Shown here one piece after another: positions 52,826 through 60,907 of a stretch of 64,000 bases of DNA. The notes under the pieces are model-generated. The model had not been told where the DNA came from and ran no database searches. It saw only the letters and a program-made list of their open reading frames with translations. The stretch lies in the NCBI RefSeq assembly GCF_001667185.1, contig NZ_LZIC01000137.1, positions 1 to 64,000 of the forward strand, given 5' to 3'. The stretch's first letter is position 1. Every line of letters starts with the position of its first letter. This DNA comes from Mycobacterium sp. 852002-50816_SCH5313054-b (GTDB taxonomy: Bacteria; Actinomycetota; Actinomycetes; Mycobacteriales; Mycobacteriaceae). The position numbers and the translations under genes were made by a program.

Positions 52826-55506
52826 TGGAAATTCCAGACCTGACACCGAACCGCCTCGACTGCGACGTGCTGGTCATCGGCGGTGGCACCGCGGGCACCA
52901 TGGCGGCGCTGTCGGCCGCAGAGTGCGGCGCGCGGGTGCTGCTGCTGGAAAAGGCCCATGTGCGGCACTCCGGTGCGCTCGCGATGGGCATGGACGGGGT
53001 CAACAACGCGGTCATCCCCGGCAAGGCCGAGCCGGAAGACTACGTCGCCGAGATCACCCGCGCCAACGACGGAATCGTCAACCAGCGCACCATTTATCAG
53101 ACCGCCTCGCGCGGCTTCGCGATGGTGCAGCGGCTGGAGCGCTACGGGGTGAAGTTCGAGAAGGACGAGCACGGCGAGTACGCGGTGCGCCGGGTGCACC
53201 GCTCGGGCTCCTACGTCCTGCCGATGCCCGAGGGCAAGGACGTCAAGAAGGCCCTGTACCGCGTGCTGCGGCAGCGGTCCATGCGGGAGCGGATCCGCAT
53301 CGAGAACCGGCTGATGCCGGTCCGGGTGCTCACCGACGGCGGTCGGGCGGTGGGCGCCGCGGCGTTGCACACGCGAACCGGCGAATTCGTTGCCGTCGGA
53401 GCCAAGGCGGTGATCCTGGCGACGGGCGCGTGCGGGCGGCTGGGCCTGCCCGCGTCGGGTTACCTGTACGGCACCTACGAGAACCCGACCAACGCGGGCG
53501 ACGGCTACGCGATGGCCTATCACGCGGGCGCGGAGCTGTCGGGAATCGAGTGTTTCCAGGTGAATCCGCTGATCAAGGATTACAACGGCCCGGCGTGCGC
53601 CTACGTCGCGAACCCGTTCGGCGGCTACCAGGTCAACGCACACGGCGAGCGGTTCGTCGACTCCGACTACTGGTCGGGGCAGATGATGGCCGAGGTCAAG
53701 AGCGAGATCGACTCCGCGCGCGGGCCCATTTATCTCAAAGTGTCGCACCTGCCCGACGAGACCCTGACGGCGCTGGAGAACATCCTGCACACCACCGAGC
53801 GTCCGACGCGTGGCACCTTCCACGCCAACCGCGGCCACGACTACCGCACCCACGACATCGAGATGCACATCTCCGAGATCGGTTTGTGCGGCGGACATTC
53901 CGCTTCCGGGGTCTGGGTCGACGAGCACGCCCGCACCACGGTGCCGGGGTTGTACGCCGCGGGTGACCTGGCCTGCGTCCCGCACAACTACATGATCGGG
54001 GCGTTCGTGTTCGGCGACCTCGCCGGCACGGACGCCGCCTCGACCCTGCCCGACGTCCCGGCGCCGCAACAACTTCCGGAGGACCAGCTGCGCGCCGCGC
54101 ATGAGCTGATCTACCGTCCGCTGCGGCATCCGGACGGGCCTCCGCAACCGCAGGTCGAATACAAGCTGCGCCGGTTCGTCAACGACTATGTGGCGCCGCC
54201 GAAGACTGCCGCCAAGCTGTCCCTCGCGGCGCGCACCTTCGAGCGGATGCGCGACGAGATCGCCGAGATGGGCGCCCACGACCCGCACGAGCTGATGCGC
54301 GCGGTCGAGGTGTCGTTCATCCGCGACTGCGCCGAGATGGCCGCCCGCTCCTCGCTCACCCGGACCGAATCGCGGTGGGGCCTCTATCATGATCGCGCCG
54401 ACCTGCCCGGCCGCGACGACGCCCGATGGGGCTACCACCTCAACCTGCGCAAGGGGCCCGATGGCGAGATGGCGTTCCTGAAGCGGCCCGTCGCACCGTA
54501 CTTCGTGCCCGTCCCGGAGCTGGACGGGCTGCCGCCGGCGGATCAAAGCGTGCAGGAGGTGGAGCAGCCGGCGCTGGTCGGCGGGCAGGCCCCGGCCGCC
54601 GCGCGCTCCCGAATCGCCTCGACCGCAACGGCGTTCGAGCCGCCATCGCCGCGTATCGCCGAGGTGCTGGCGTTGGAGGAAGCCGCCATCGCCGACCTCG
54701 AGGCGTATCTGACCGACCCCGATCCCGGCGTGCGGCGCACCGCAGTGGCCACGCTGACCGAGCACATTCCCGACGGGTACGCGCCGGCCCTGTTCGCGGC
54801 GCTGGACGACGCCGACGCCACGGTCCGCCGCACCGGCGCCGACGGGCTCCGCGAGCTGGTGGAGGTGCTGCCCGACCCGGCCGGCGTCCGCGCGTACCTG
54901 GGTTCCCGCGACACGGTCGTGCGCGCGGCGGCGGTGCACATCCTGGCCGCGCGGCGCGCCGGCGACGTCGCCGAATACCGCCGCGCGCTCGCCGATGCCG
55001 ACCACCGGGTGCGGATCGAGGCGGTGCGCGCGCTGGTGTCGGTCGACGACGTGGCCGGGGTCGTCGAGGCGGCGGGCGACGAGAGCCGGGAGGTCCGCGT
55101 CGCGGCGGTCGCCGGCCTGGCGACCCTGGGCGGGGGAGCCGAGGCCGTCAGCACACTGGTCGGCGATCCCGACCCGCTGGTGCGCGCCGCGGCGCTGGGC
55201 GCCTTAGGTGAACTCGGTTGTGCCGAGGCCGATTTCGCCTCGGTCGAGGCGGCGCTGCGGGCGCCGGCCTGGCAGGTGCGGGAGGGCGCGGCGCGGGCAC
55301 TGAAGGGCGCGGCGGTCGACGTCGCCGTGCCGCGACTGGCCGAGGCGCTGGCCGACGCGCACCTCGACGTGCGCAAGGCGGCCGTGCTCAGCCTGACCCG
55401 ATTCGCCGGCGAGCCGGCCGCCCGCGACGCGCTCAGCATCGCGCTCAAGGACGGCGACGCCGACGTGCGGGCCTACGCGCGGCGGGCGCTGGAACTAGGC
55501 GGGTAG
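52822..55506 (+). CDS. FAD flavoprotein (FrdA/AprA-like) fused to C-terminal HEAT repeats
   Basis: This 894-residue protein joins two parts. Residues 1-600 or so form a fumarate-reductase/APS-reductase-alpha-like flavoprotein with DVLVIGGGTAGTMAALSAAE, RHSGALAMGMDGVNNAV, ILATGACGRLGLP, GLYAAGDLACVPHNYMIGAFVFGDLAG and HLNLRKGPDGEMAFLKRPVAP. The PHNY-x-x-G-x-F-x-x-G segment resembles the equivalent AprA region. Residues 620-893 or so form about eight HEAT/PBS-lyase-like helical repeats (DPDPGVRRTAVATL, DADHRVRIEAVRAL, ALADAHLDVRKAAVLSL). With the ferredoxin and importer it probably oxidises or reduces an imported organosulfur-like compound; the substrate is inference. Confidence 0.87.
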   Translation: MMEIPDLTPNRLDCDVLVIGGGTAGTMAALSAAECGARVLLLEKAHVRHSGALAMGMDGVNNAVIPGKAEPEDYVAEITRANDGIVNQRTIYQTASRGFAMVQRLERYGVKFEKDEHGEYAVRRVHRSGSYVLPMPEGKDVKKALYRVLRQRSMRERIRIENRLMPVRVLTDGGRAVGAAALHTRTGEFVAVGAKAVILATGACGRLGLPASGYLYGTYENPTNAGDGYAMAYHAGAELSGIECFQVNPLIKDYNGPACAYVANPFGGYQVNAHGERFVDSDYWSGQMMAEVKSEIDSARGPIYLKVSHLPDETLTALENILHTTERPTRGTFHANRGHDYRTHDIEMHISEIGLCGGHSASGVWVDEHARTTVPGLYAAGDLACVPHNYMIGAFVFGDLAGTDAASTLPDVPAPQQLPEDQLRAAHELIYRPLRHPDGPPQPQVEYKLRRFVNDYVAPPKTAAKLSLAARTFERMRDEIAEMGAHDPHELMRAVEVSFIRDCAEMAARSSLTRTESRWGLYHDRADLPGRDDARWGYHLNLRKGPDGEMAFLKRPVAPYFVPVPELDGLPPADQSVQEVEQPALVGGQAPAAARSRIASTATAFEPPSPRIAEVLALEEAAIADLEAYLTDPDPGVRRTAVATLTEHIPDGYAPALFAALDDADATVRRTGADGLRELVEVLPDPAGVRAYLGSRDTVVRAAAVHILAARRAGDVAEYRRALADADHRVRIEAVRALVSVDDVAGVVEAAGDESREVRVAAVAGLATLGGGAEAVSTLVGDPDPLVRAAALGALGELGCAEADFASVEAALRAPAWQVREGAARALKGAAVDVAVPRLAEALADAHLDVRKAAVLSLTRFAGEPAARDALSIALKDGDADVRAYARRALELGG

Positions 55507-55515
55507 CTGCGGCGG

Positions 55516-56055
55516 TCAGCGCAGGATCTTGGCGTACATGAGGGCGTCCCGGGGGTCGGGCCCCAGGGTGGGGTACACGGCGTGCCGGGTCAGCCGCCCC
55601 TCCAGCCCGAAACCGGCGCGCTCCAGCAGCCGCGCTGAGCGCTCGTTGTCGGGGCTGCACGTCGCCCACACGCGATACACCTGGCGATCGGCCTGCAGCG
55701 CCGCGAGCAGCAGGTCGAGCACCTCGGACATGTAGCCCTTGCCCCACCACCGCCGGCCCAGGCAGTAACCGATCTCGACGGAGTGCGGCACGGGGCGCCG
55801 GCAGCTGGCAAGCCCGATGACCTCGCCGCTGTTCTTCAGCGTGATGGCCCAGGTTCGCTCGTCACCGCCGATGTTGAGTTTCTCGCTGATCACCCGCCGC
55901 GTCGCCGACACGTCGGGATGCGGCGCCCACAGCAGGTACTTGGTGACCTCGGGATCCCGGGCGACCCGCTGATACAGGGCGCCCGCGTCGTCGAGCACCG
56001 GCGGGCGCAGCATCAGCTTCGGGCCGGTCATGCGGTCGGGCGGGTAGGCGGCCAT
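55516..56055 (-). CDS. GNAT acetyltransferase (RimJ/RimL-like)
   Basis: This 179-residue GNAT protein shows LMLRPPVLDDAGALYQRVA, GEVIGLASCRR, VEIGYCLGRRWWGKGYMSEVLDLLL with the acetyl-CoA loop RRWWGKGY, and ATCSPDNERSARLLERAGFGLEGRL. It fits the RimJ/RimL-type acetyltransferases that modify protein N-termini or small amines. The target is unknown. It converges on the flavoprotein and is 4 bp after the hydrolase gene on the same strand. Confidence 0.93.
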   Translation of the reverse strand: MAAYPPDRMTGPKLMLRPPVLDDAGALYQRVARDPEVTKYLLWAPHPDVSATRRVISEKLNIGGDERTWAITLKNSGEVIGLASCRRPVPHSVEIGYCLGRRWWGKGYMSEVLDLLLAALQADRQVYRVWATCSPDNERSARLLERAGFGLEGRLTRHAVYPTLGPDPRDALMYAKILR

Positions 56056-56059
56056 GGCA

Positions 56060-57319
56060 CTACAGGCCGAGCGCCTGATAGGTGCGCCGAACGAACTTCG
56101 GTTGCGCCGATTGGAGTTTCGACAGCGAGGTGTTGCCCGCGACGGCGGCGGCCACGTCCGCGGACATGTCGGACAGGTTCTGGACCAGATACAGCAGCAC
56201 CAGGTCGGCGCTCGGGTCGGCCTGCCACCACGTGCCGTAAGCGCCGGGCCAGCTGAACGTTCCGAGCCCGCCGGGCCCGAACAGCGGCGCGCTCTTGGCC
56301 GGGTCGGTCACCACCGACAGGTTCAGTCCGAAGCCGCGGCCGACCCAATACGGCGCCCCCAGGAAGTGGTGCCGCTTCTGATCGTCGGTGAGCCGGTCGG
56401 TCCGCATCAGCCGAGCGGACTCGGGGGAGAGCACCCGCACGCCGTCGATCGTTCCTTCGCCGAGCAGCATTCGCACGAACCGAAGGTAATCATCGGCGGT
56501 CGACCACAACCCGCCGCCGGCGTTGCAGAAGGACGGCGGCTTGATGTGCGGCGGACCCATCGCGTCATGGTGCAGCCGGCCCTGTCCGTCGAGCCGGTAC
56601 ATCGTCGCCGCGCGGCGGCGCCCCTCGGGGGAGACGAAGAACCCGGTGTCGGGCATGCCCACCGGGCCCAGGACCCGTTCGTCGAGGACCTGGTGGAAAG
56701 GCTTGCCCTCGACGCGGGAAGCGATGACGCCCAGCAGGTCGATGGAATGGCTGTAGGTCAACCGGTCGCCGGGCTGGTGCACCAGCGGCAGCTTGGCCAG
56801 CTCGGCCAGCCAGGCGTCGGGGCCCTGATTGAAGGGCAGTCGCACGTAGGCCTTGGCGATCGGCCCGGACACCGAGAAGCCGTAGGCCAGGCCGCTGGTG
56901 TGGGTGAGCAGGTCCTCGATCAGGATGGCGCGGCCCAGCGGGTGCGTCCGGTCCAGCGGACCACGCGGGTCGTCGAGCACCCGCACGCCCGCCAGTTCGG
57001 GCGCCCAACGCACGACCGGGTCCTGGAGCGCCAGTTTGCCCTCGTCGACCAGGCTCATCGCCGCAGCGACCGTGACGGGCTTGGTCATCGACGCGATGCG
57101 GAACACCGTGTCCCGCTGCATCGGCAGGCCCGCGTCGATGTCGCGGTAGCCGATCTCGTTGACCTGCAACACTTGTCCGCGCTGCCAGACCACCGTCAAG
57201 GCGCCGGCGAGCAGGCCCGCGTCGCACACCTCGCGGATGGAGGCCTGATTAACGTCCAGATTCACGCGGTTCAGGTTAGTGGGCGCCGCCGCGCGCGGAC
57301 CTGGCAGCCAAAATTTCAT
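56060..57319 (-). CDS. Serine hydrolase of the beta-lactamase / class C esterase fold
   Basis: This 419-residue protein has the SxxK motif RIASMTKPVTVAAAM, a YSHSIDLLG motif in the Tyr-x-x position, and FGLNLSV and GTFSWPGAYGTWWQADPS near the C-terminus, as in esterases of the EstB/beta-lactamase fold. There is no clear signal peptide. GTG at 57265 (giving VNLDVNQASI) is an attractive alternative start because conservation, as I recall it, begins there. It probably hydrolyses esters or amides; the substrate is unknown. It is 11 bp from the divergent open frame leading to the CBM2 gene. Confidence 0.88.
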   Translation of the reverse strand: MKFWLPGPRAAAPTNLNRVNLDVNQASIREVCDAGLLAGALTVVWQRGQVLQVNEIGYRDIDAGLPMQRDTVFRIASMTKPVTVAAAMSLVDEGKLALQDPVVRWAPELAGVRVLDDPRGPLDRTHPLGRAILIEDLLTHTSGLAYGFSVSGPIAKAYVRLPFNQGPDAWLAELAKLPLVHQPGDRLTYSHSIDLLGVIASRVEGKPFHQVLDERVLGPVGMPDTGFFVSPEGRRRAATMYRLDGQGRLHHDAMGPPHIKPPSFCNAGGGLWSTADDYLRFVRMLLGEGTIDGVRVLSPESARLMRTDRLTDDQKRHHFLGAPYWVGRGFGLNLSVVTDPAKSAPLFGPGGLGTFSWPGAYGTWWQADPSADLVLLYLVQNLSDMSADVAAAVAGNTSLSKLQSAQPKFVRRTYQALGL

Positions 57320-57402
57320 GACGGTTTCGGTTGAGCAAAGGTCCGGCAGCTTACCGGCGATGCATGGGCCGATATCGCCTGTTCGGTCTTAGTGTTGCTG
57401 CC

Positions 57403-57831
57403 ATGGCGGGACTGGACAACTACGTGAAGCGCTGGCGCACGGCGATTCACGTCACCGTGTCGGCGTTGCTGGTTGCCATCGCCGGACTCGGCATCGCCCC
57501 CGCAGCTCATGCGGCTGCGGCGACGGCGACGTTGGCGGTGGAACACACGTGGCAGACCGGTTTCATCGCCCAATTCGCCATCACCAACGCGAGCATGGCG
57601 CCGATGAGCGACTGGAAGCTTGAATTCGACATGCCGGCGGGGCAATCCGTCCTGCACACGTGGAACAGCACCATTACCCAATCCGGCACGCACTTTGTTC
57701 TCACCCCCGCGAACTGGAATCGCGTCATTGCACCCGGTGGTTCGGCCACCGGTGGTTTCAGGGGCGTGCTGAGCGGCACCTACTCGCCACCGACGAATTG
57801 CGTGCTCAACGGGCAATATCTGTGCACCTAG
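57403..57831 (+). CDS. Secreted CBM2 carbohydrate-binding protein (Rv1987-like)
   Basis: This 142-residue protein has a signal peptide (MAGLDNYVKRWRTA basic start, VSALLVAIAGLGIAPAAHA hydrophobic and cleavage region) and one family-2 carbohydrate-binding module with the expected tryptophans (EHTWQTGFIAQF, SDWKLEFDMP, TPANWNRVIAPGGS) and a Cys pair near the end. It has the length and layout of Rv1987, a secreted CBM2 protein annotated as a possible chitinase but with no catalytic domain. It likely binds cellulose or chitin. The stop overlaps the end of the methyltransferase fragment. Confidence 0.9.
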   Translation: MAGLDNYVKRWRTAIHVTVSALLVAIAGLGIAPAAHAAAATATLAVEHTWQTGFIAQFAITNASMAPMSDWKLEFDMPAGQSVLHTWNSTITQSGTHFVLTPANWNRVIAPGGSATGGFRGVLSGTYSPPTNCVLNGQYLCT

Positions 57832-58188
57832 CGCCGCCGCGCGCGGACGTACCAGAACGCCATTTCGATCTCGCTCCCGTCCACCTCGCGACGCACCGTG
57901 GCCGGTTCCAGCGATTCGATATCCCTGCCCGCGCCGCCGAGGACGTCGCGCAGCGTCCGCTCGGGCACTGAGGGACGCGGCCATCCGGTATCGGTCGGGT
58001 TCGCGTCGGAGAAGCAACTGATGAGCAAAGTGGCGCCCTGCCGGGTCGCCCGGTGCGCCGCGGCGGCGTAGCTGCGCTTGCCCTCGTCGTCGAGGCAGTG
58101 GAACATGCCGCTGTCGACGATGGTGTCGAACGCGTCGGTGTAGCCCTCGAGCTTGGTGGAGTCGGTCACCGCGAACCTCACCTGGGGG
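57828..58188 (-). pseudogene. Truncated SAM-dependent methyltransferase, N-terminal part lost
   Basis: The downstream two-thirds of a class I methyltransferase is visible: FAVTDSTKLEG, FDTIVDSGMFHCLDDEGKRSYAAAAHRATRQGATLLISCFSD, VPERTLRDVLGGAGRDIESLEPATVRREVDG. The N-terminal Gly-rich SAM-binding loop and about 80 residues are missing. Upstream of about 58188 the frame is antisense to phage capsid sequence, so the 145-residue open frame (57828-58265) is a chimera. The gene is probably non-functional. Confidence 0.8.
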
Positions 58189-58189
58189 C

Positions 58190-58588
58190 CGCTACCTTGT
58201 CCAACTTGGACAAGTTCGTGTCTGCTCGATTCGCCGCGGAAGCCCACGGCGCCAAGCTGACTCACTGGCCGCTGGACCCGACCGTGGCCGAGGCCCTGTC
58301 GATCTCAAGAAGCTGGCCGGCGGCTCTAACGAGGCGCTGCTGCAATTCGTGGAGGACGGGATCACCATCGCGGGCGTGCCCGTGCTGACGTCGACCCACG
58401 TCGACGGCGCAACGCTGGCCTGGGGTATCGACAAGACCCAACAGCGGTTCGTCGTCCGCAACGGCGCCAAGGTGGAGCGCTTCCCGAGCGTTACCAACGA
58501 CGGTCAGTGGGTCCGGGGCATCATGCGGGCCGGTTGGGACACCCTGAACCCCGCTGGGATCGTGCGGATCTGGGATGCTACCCCGTGA
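58190..58588 (+). pseudogene. Frameshifted C-terminal remnant of a phage major capsid protein
   Basis: One frame encodes NLDKFVSARFAAEAHGAKLTHW and PTVAEAL, typical of HK97-like capsid proteins. It then shifts at about 58300 (TCG ATC TC) to a second frame that encodes LKKLAGGSNEALLQFVEDG, IAGVPVLTSTHVDGATLAWGID, NDGQWVRGIMRAGWDTLNPAGIVRIWD and stops at 58588. A single lost G would restore one frame. No integrase or other structural gene lies beside it. It abuts the truncated methyltransferase, so it is a remnant of a former prophage or phage recombination event. Confidence 0.75.
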
Positions 58589-58628
58589 TCTGACCCCCCA
58601 TGGGTACCACTTCATAACGCCTTGAGGG

Positions 58629-58660
58629 AAAGGCCCGGAGGCGCCAACCTCTGGGCCTTT
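58629..58660 (+). terminator. Strong intrinsic-terminator-like hairpin after the capsid remnant
   Basis: AAAGGCCCGGAGG (58629-58641), a CGCCAA loop, then CCTCTGGGCCTTT (58648-58660) form a 13-bp stem with one G-U pair ending in T residues. It resembles terminators after structural genes in mycobacteriophages and lies 41 bp after the remnant stop, so it is probably part of the phage-derived segment. It also works as a barrier facing the convergent PE gene. Confidence 0.8.
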
Positions 58661-58707
58661 CCTGGCTGCATCTACAAAAGAACTCGGCCAGGAGGTTAAA
58701 TGGGAGA

Positions 58708-59994
58708 TCAGGGGAGGTATGTTGCGAAATCTTGCAGTAGACCCGTCACGCCGGGGGCGTCGACCGAGAAAGAAAATTGAGGAGATCCCCCAATCGAGTT
58801 GTATACGGAACCTGACTCCCTAATGCCAAAAGCGGTTGCGCTTACCGATGACATGCCTCCGTACATATCGGCTGCCGACATCCCTTGGAAAGAGCCGACC
58901 TGCACGCTGAACGGCCCGGCCCCGAAATCAAATACTCCTGTTACATCTTGCTGGATTCCGTCGGCGCCCCACGGCCCGACCACGTCGCTGGTTATGGTGA
59001 AGCTCGGGCCTAATCCCCAGTTTGATAGCTGGGTTAATGTTTGGAGCTGCGCTGGAAAGATTGATAGCGGTGCCAGTAAGCTCTGCGGATCGCTCAAGGT
59101 GCTTGTGACGCCAGAAGTTGTCGTATCAAATAAGGAGTTGATATCTACTGCAAGATTACTTGCATTTGAATTTCCATCGTTTATAAGTTGCGTGACCGGA
59201 CTCCCGGTAAGTATGGACCCTATGTTTGGAGCGTCATCAAACAATCCGCCAACATACGACACCCCTCCGCGAATGACCGATCCGACAGCATCTCCGAGAC
59301 CTGTTACCTGATTGAATACTTGTCCGATAACGATGCCTGGACCGAACCTCCCAGCAAGGCCACCGAGCGTTCCGCCAATCTCACCACCAACTAAAACGCC
59401 AATTACGGTGCCCTCCGGTCCGATTAGCGAGCCGATGGTGCCACCAACAATTTGGCCAACCTCGGTACCAACCCCAGCACCGCCAATCGCGAGACTTGTG
59501 GTTAAGGGAGCCAGACTCAAGGGAGCCAGACCGCTAACGGAGGATTCAAGCCTGGCAACCCCGTTATAGATGGCACCTCCCACCTGGCTGACCAACCCTC
59601 CTCCGGCAAAATTAGTTACTGTTTGCCAAAGGTCGAACGCAGCTGGATTCGCAGCCGCGCCAGCCACACTCTGGGCGGGCGTGTTCATCGCATTTGCGAG
59701 CATTTGTTGAATGTTTGCGACTTCGGCGCCCAGATATTGAGCAGCCCCGCCGCCCAACAGGCTGACGAACTGTTCGTGAAACGCCATCGCCTCCGCGGTG
59801 AGGGTTTGAAACTCCTTGGCGTTTGCACCAAACAGGGCCGTGATCGCCGCTGACACCTCATCAGCAGCGGGTGCCGCGATGGCCGTCGTCTGACCCGCTG
59901 CTACCGCATTGGCATTTTTAACGGCAGCGCCAATATCCTGCAGATTCCCTGCTGCAGCCGTAAGGCTGTCAGGCACCACATTGAGCAACGACAT
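58708..59994 (-). CDS. PE-family protein, orphan, lower GC
   Basis: This 428-residue protein has an N-terminal PE domain (about 1-100) with YxxxE (YLGAE, 87-91), the type VII secretion signal form of YxxxD/E. The rest is a Gly/Ala/Ser/Thr-rich hydrophobic region (PLSLAPLTTSLAIGGAGVG, TVIGVLVGGEIGGTLGG) and a C-terminal segment without PGRS repeats or a recognisable enzyme domain (FDFGAGPFSVQVGSFQGMSAADMYGG). AGGAGCC lies 4 nt before the ATG. The DNA is visibly less GC-rich than its neighbours. There is no PPE or Esx gene nearby, so the secretion system must be encoded elsewhere. Confidence 0.9.
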   Translation of the reverse strand: MSLLNVVPDSLTAAAGNLQDIGAAVKNANAVAAGQTTAIAAPAADEVSAAITALFGANAKEFQTLTAEAMAFHEQFVSLLGGGAAQYLGAEVANIQQMLANAMNTPAQSVAGAAANPAAFDLWQTVTNFAGGGLVSQVGGAIYNGVARLESSVSGLAPLSLAPLTTSLAIGGAGVGTEVGQIVGGTIGSLIGPEGTVIGVLVGGEIGGTLGGLAGRFGPGIVIGQVFNQVTGLGDAVGSVIRGGVSYVGGLFDDAPNIGSILTGSPVTQLINDGNSNASNLAVDINSLFDTTTSGVTSTLSDPQSLLAPLSIFPAQLQTLTQLSNWGLGPSFTITSDVVGPWGADGIQQDVTGVFDFGAGPFSVQVGSFQGMSAADMYGGMSSVSATAFGIRESGSVYNSIGGSPQFSFSVDAPGVTGLLQDFATYLP

Positions 59995-60343
59995 GATCGG
60001 CTCCTGTTCACCAACACCGGGCGGCGGGTCACCGAAGTGTACAAAGGAACGTCACACTTGAAACCGGTGATTCTCAAATTACTTGCTGATGTTTTTAGTA
60101 CTGGCGCCGCGCCAGCGTCCGCACCGGTCACGCAGGCGTCCACACGAGCGTGGGGCCGGGGCAGGCAGGCAGAGGGGCACAGGGCCAGTGGGCAGGGCAG
60201 GCGTAGCTAGGCACCCCGTGGTGAGTGGGCGCCACAAGCTGGTAGGCGCCTGATACTCTCCTAGCGAGTAGGGCATGAGAGTGTTCTACAAACCCCCTTT
60301 AACGATCCGTCCAGAGAGGCGGAGAAGGAGGTCAAGTCTTCGC
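59995..60343. promoter_or_regulatory. PE/pyrR divergent intergenic region with pyrR leader
   Basis: No gene is visible in this 349-bp gap. The PE side holds its ribosome site (AGGAGCC). The pyrR side has a -10-like GATACT at 60252-60257, the PyrR-binding loop at 60309-60320 and the pyrR ribosome site at 60325-60331. An in-frame ATG at 60275 is open to pyrR but is covered by the leader RNA motif and lacks similarity. The middle part (60050-60240) holds nothing I recognise. Confidence 0.6.
60309..60331 (+). promoter_or_regulatory. PyrR-binding RNA loop next to the pyrR ribosome site
   Basis: GTCCAGAGAGGC (60309-60320) matches the PyrR-binding consensus ARUCCNGNGAGGYU in its core UCCNGNGAGGY. 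It lies 4 nt before AAGGAGG (60325-60331), the pyrR ribosome site. In mycobacteria PyrR with UMP is thought to bind such a loop and block translation, so pyrimidines would repress the operon. The AGGAGG-ATG spacing of 12 nt is long. Confidence 0.75.
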
Positions 60344-60907
60344 ATGTGTGCCGCGAGTGACACGGGCACCGGCCGCGAATTGATGTCGGCGGCCGACGTG
60401 GGTCGCACCATTTCCCGTATCGCGCATCAGATCATCGAAAAGACCGCGCTCGACGGCGCCGACGCACCGCGCGTGGTGCTGCTGGGAATCCCGACCCGCG
60501 GCGTCATCCTCGCCCAGCGCCTGGCCGCCAACATCGGCGAATACAGCGGCGTCGACGTCGGGCACGGCGCTCTTGACATCACCCTGTACCGCGACGACCT
60601 GATGCAAAAGCCGCCGCGGCCGCTGGAGGCCACCTCGATCCCTGCCGGCGGCATCGACGACGCGCTGGTGATCCTCGTCGACGACGTTCTCTACTCCGGG
60701 CGCTCGGTGCGCTCTGCGCTGGACGCGCTGCGCGACGTCGGCCGGCCCCGGGCGGTGCAGCTGGCGGTGCTGGTCGACCGCGGCCACCGCGAACTGCCGC
60801 TGCGCGCCGACTACGTCGGCAAGAACGTGCCGACCTCGCGCACCGAGAGCGTGCACGTGCTACTGAGCGAGCACGACGACCGCGACGGGGTGGTGATCTC
60901 GCGATGA
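60344..60907 (+). CDS. pyrR: PyrR bifunctional regulator / uracil phosphoribosyltransferase
   Basis: This 187-residue protein binds pyr mRNA leaders with UMP and has weak uracil phosphoribosyltransferase activity. Visible features are ELMSAADVGRTISRIAHQIIE, GIPTRGVILAQRLA, YRDDLMQKPPRPL, the PRPP-binding motif VILVDDVLYSGRSVRSAL and LVDRGHRELPLRADYVGKNVPTS. ATG at 60344 gives similarity to the M. tuberculosis protein from residue 1. It overlaps pyrB by 4 bp and leads the operon. Confidence 0.96.
   Translation: MCAASDTGTGRELMSAADVGRTISRIAHQIIEKTALDGADAPRVVLLGIPTRGVILAQRLAANIGEYSGVDVGHGALDITLYRDDLMQKPPRPLEATSIPAGGIDDALVILVDDVLYSGRSVRSALDALRDVGRPRAVQLAVLVDRGHRELPLRADYVGKNVPTSRTESVHVLLSEHDDRDGVVISR

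Noticed and set aside
60275..60343. In-frame ATG 69 bases before the chosen pyrR start
   Set aside because: The extension covers the PyrR-binding loop and the ribosome site and has no similarity to PyrR.
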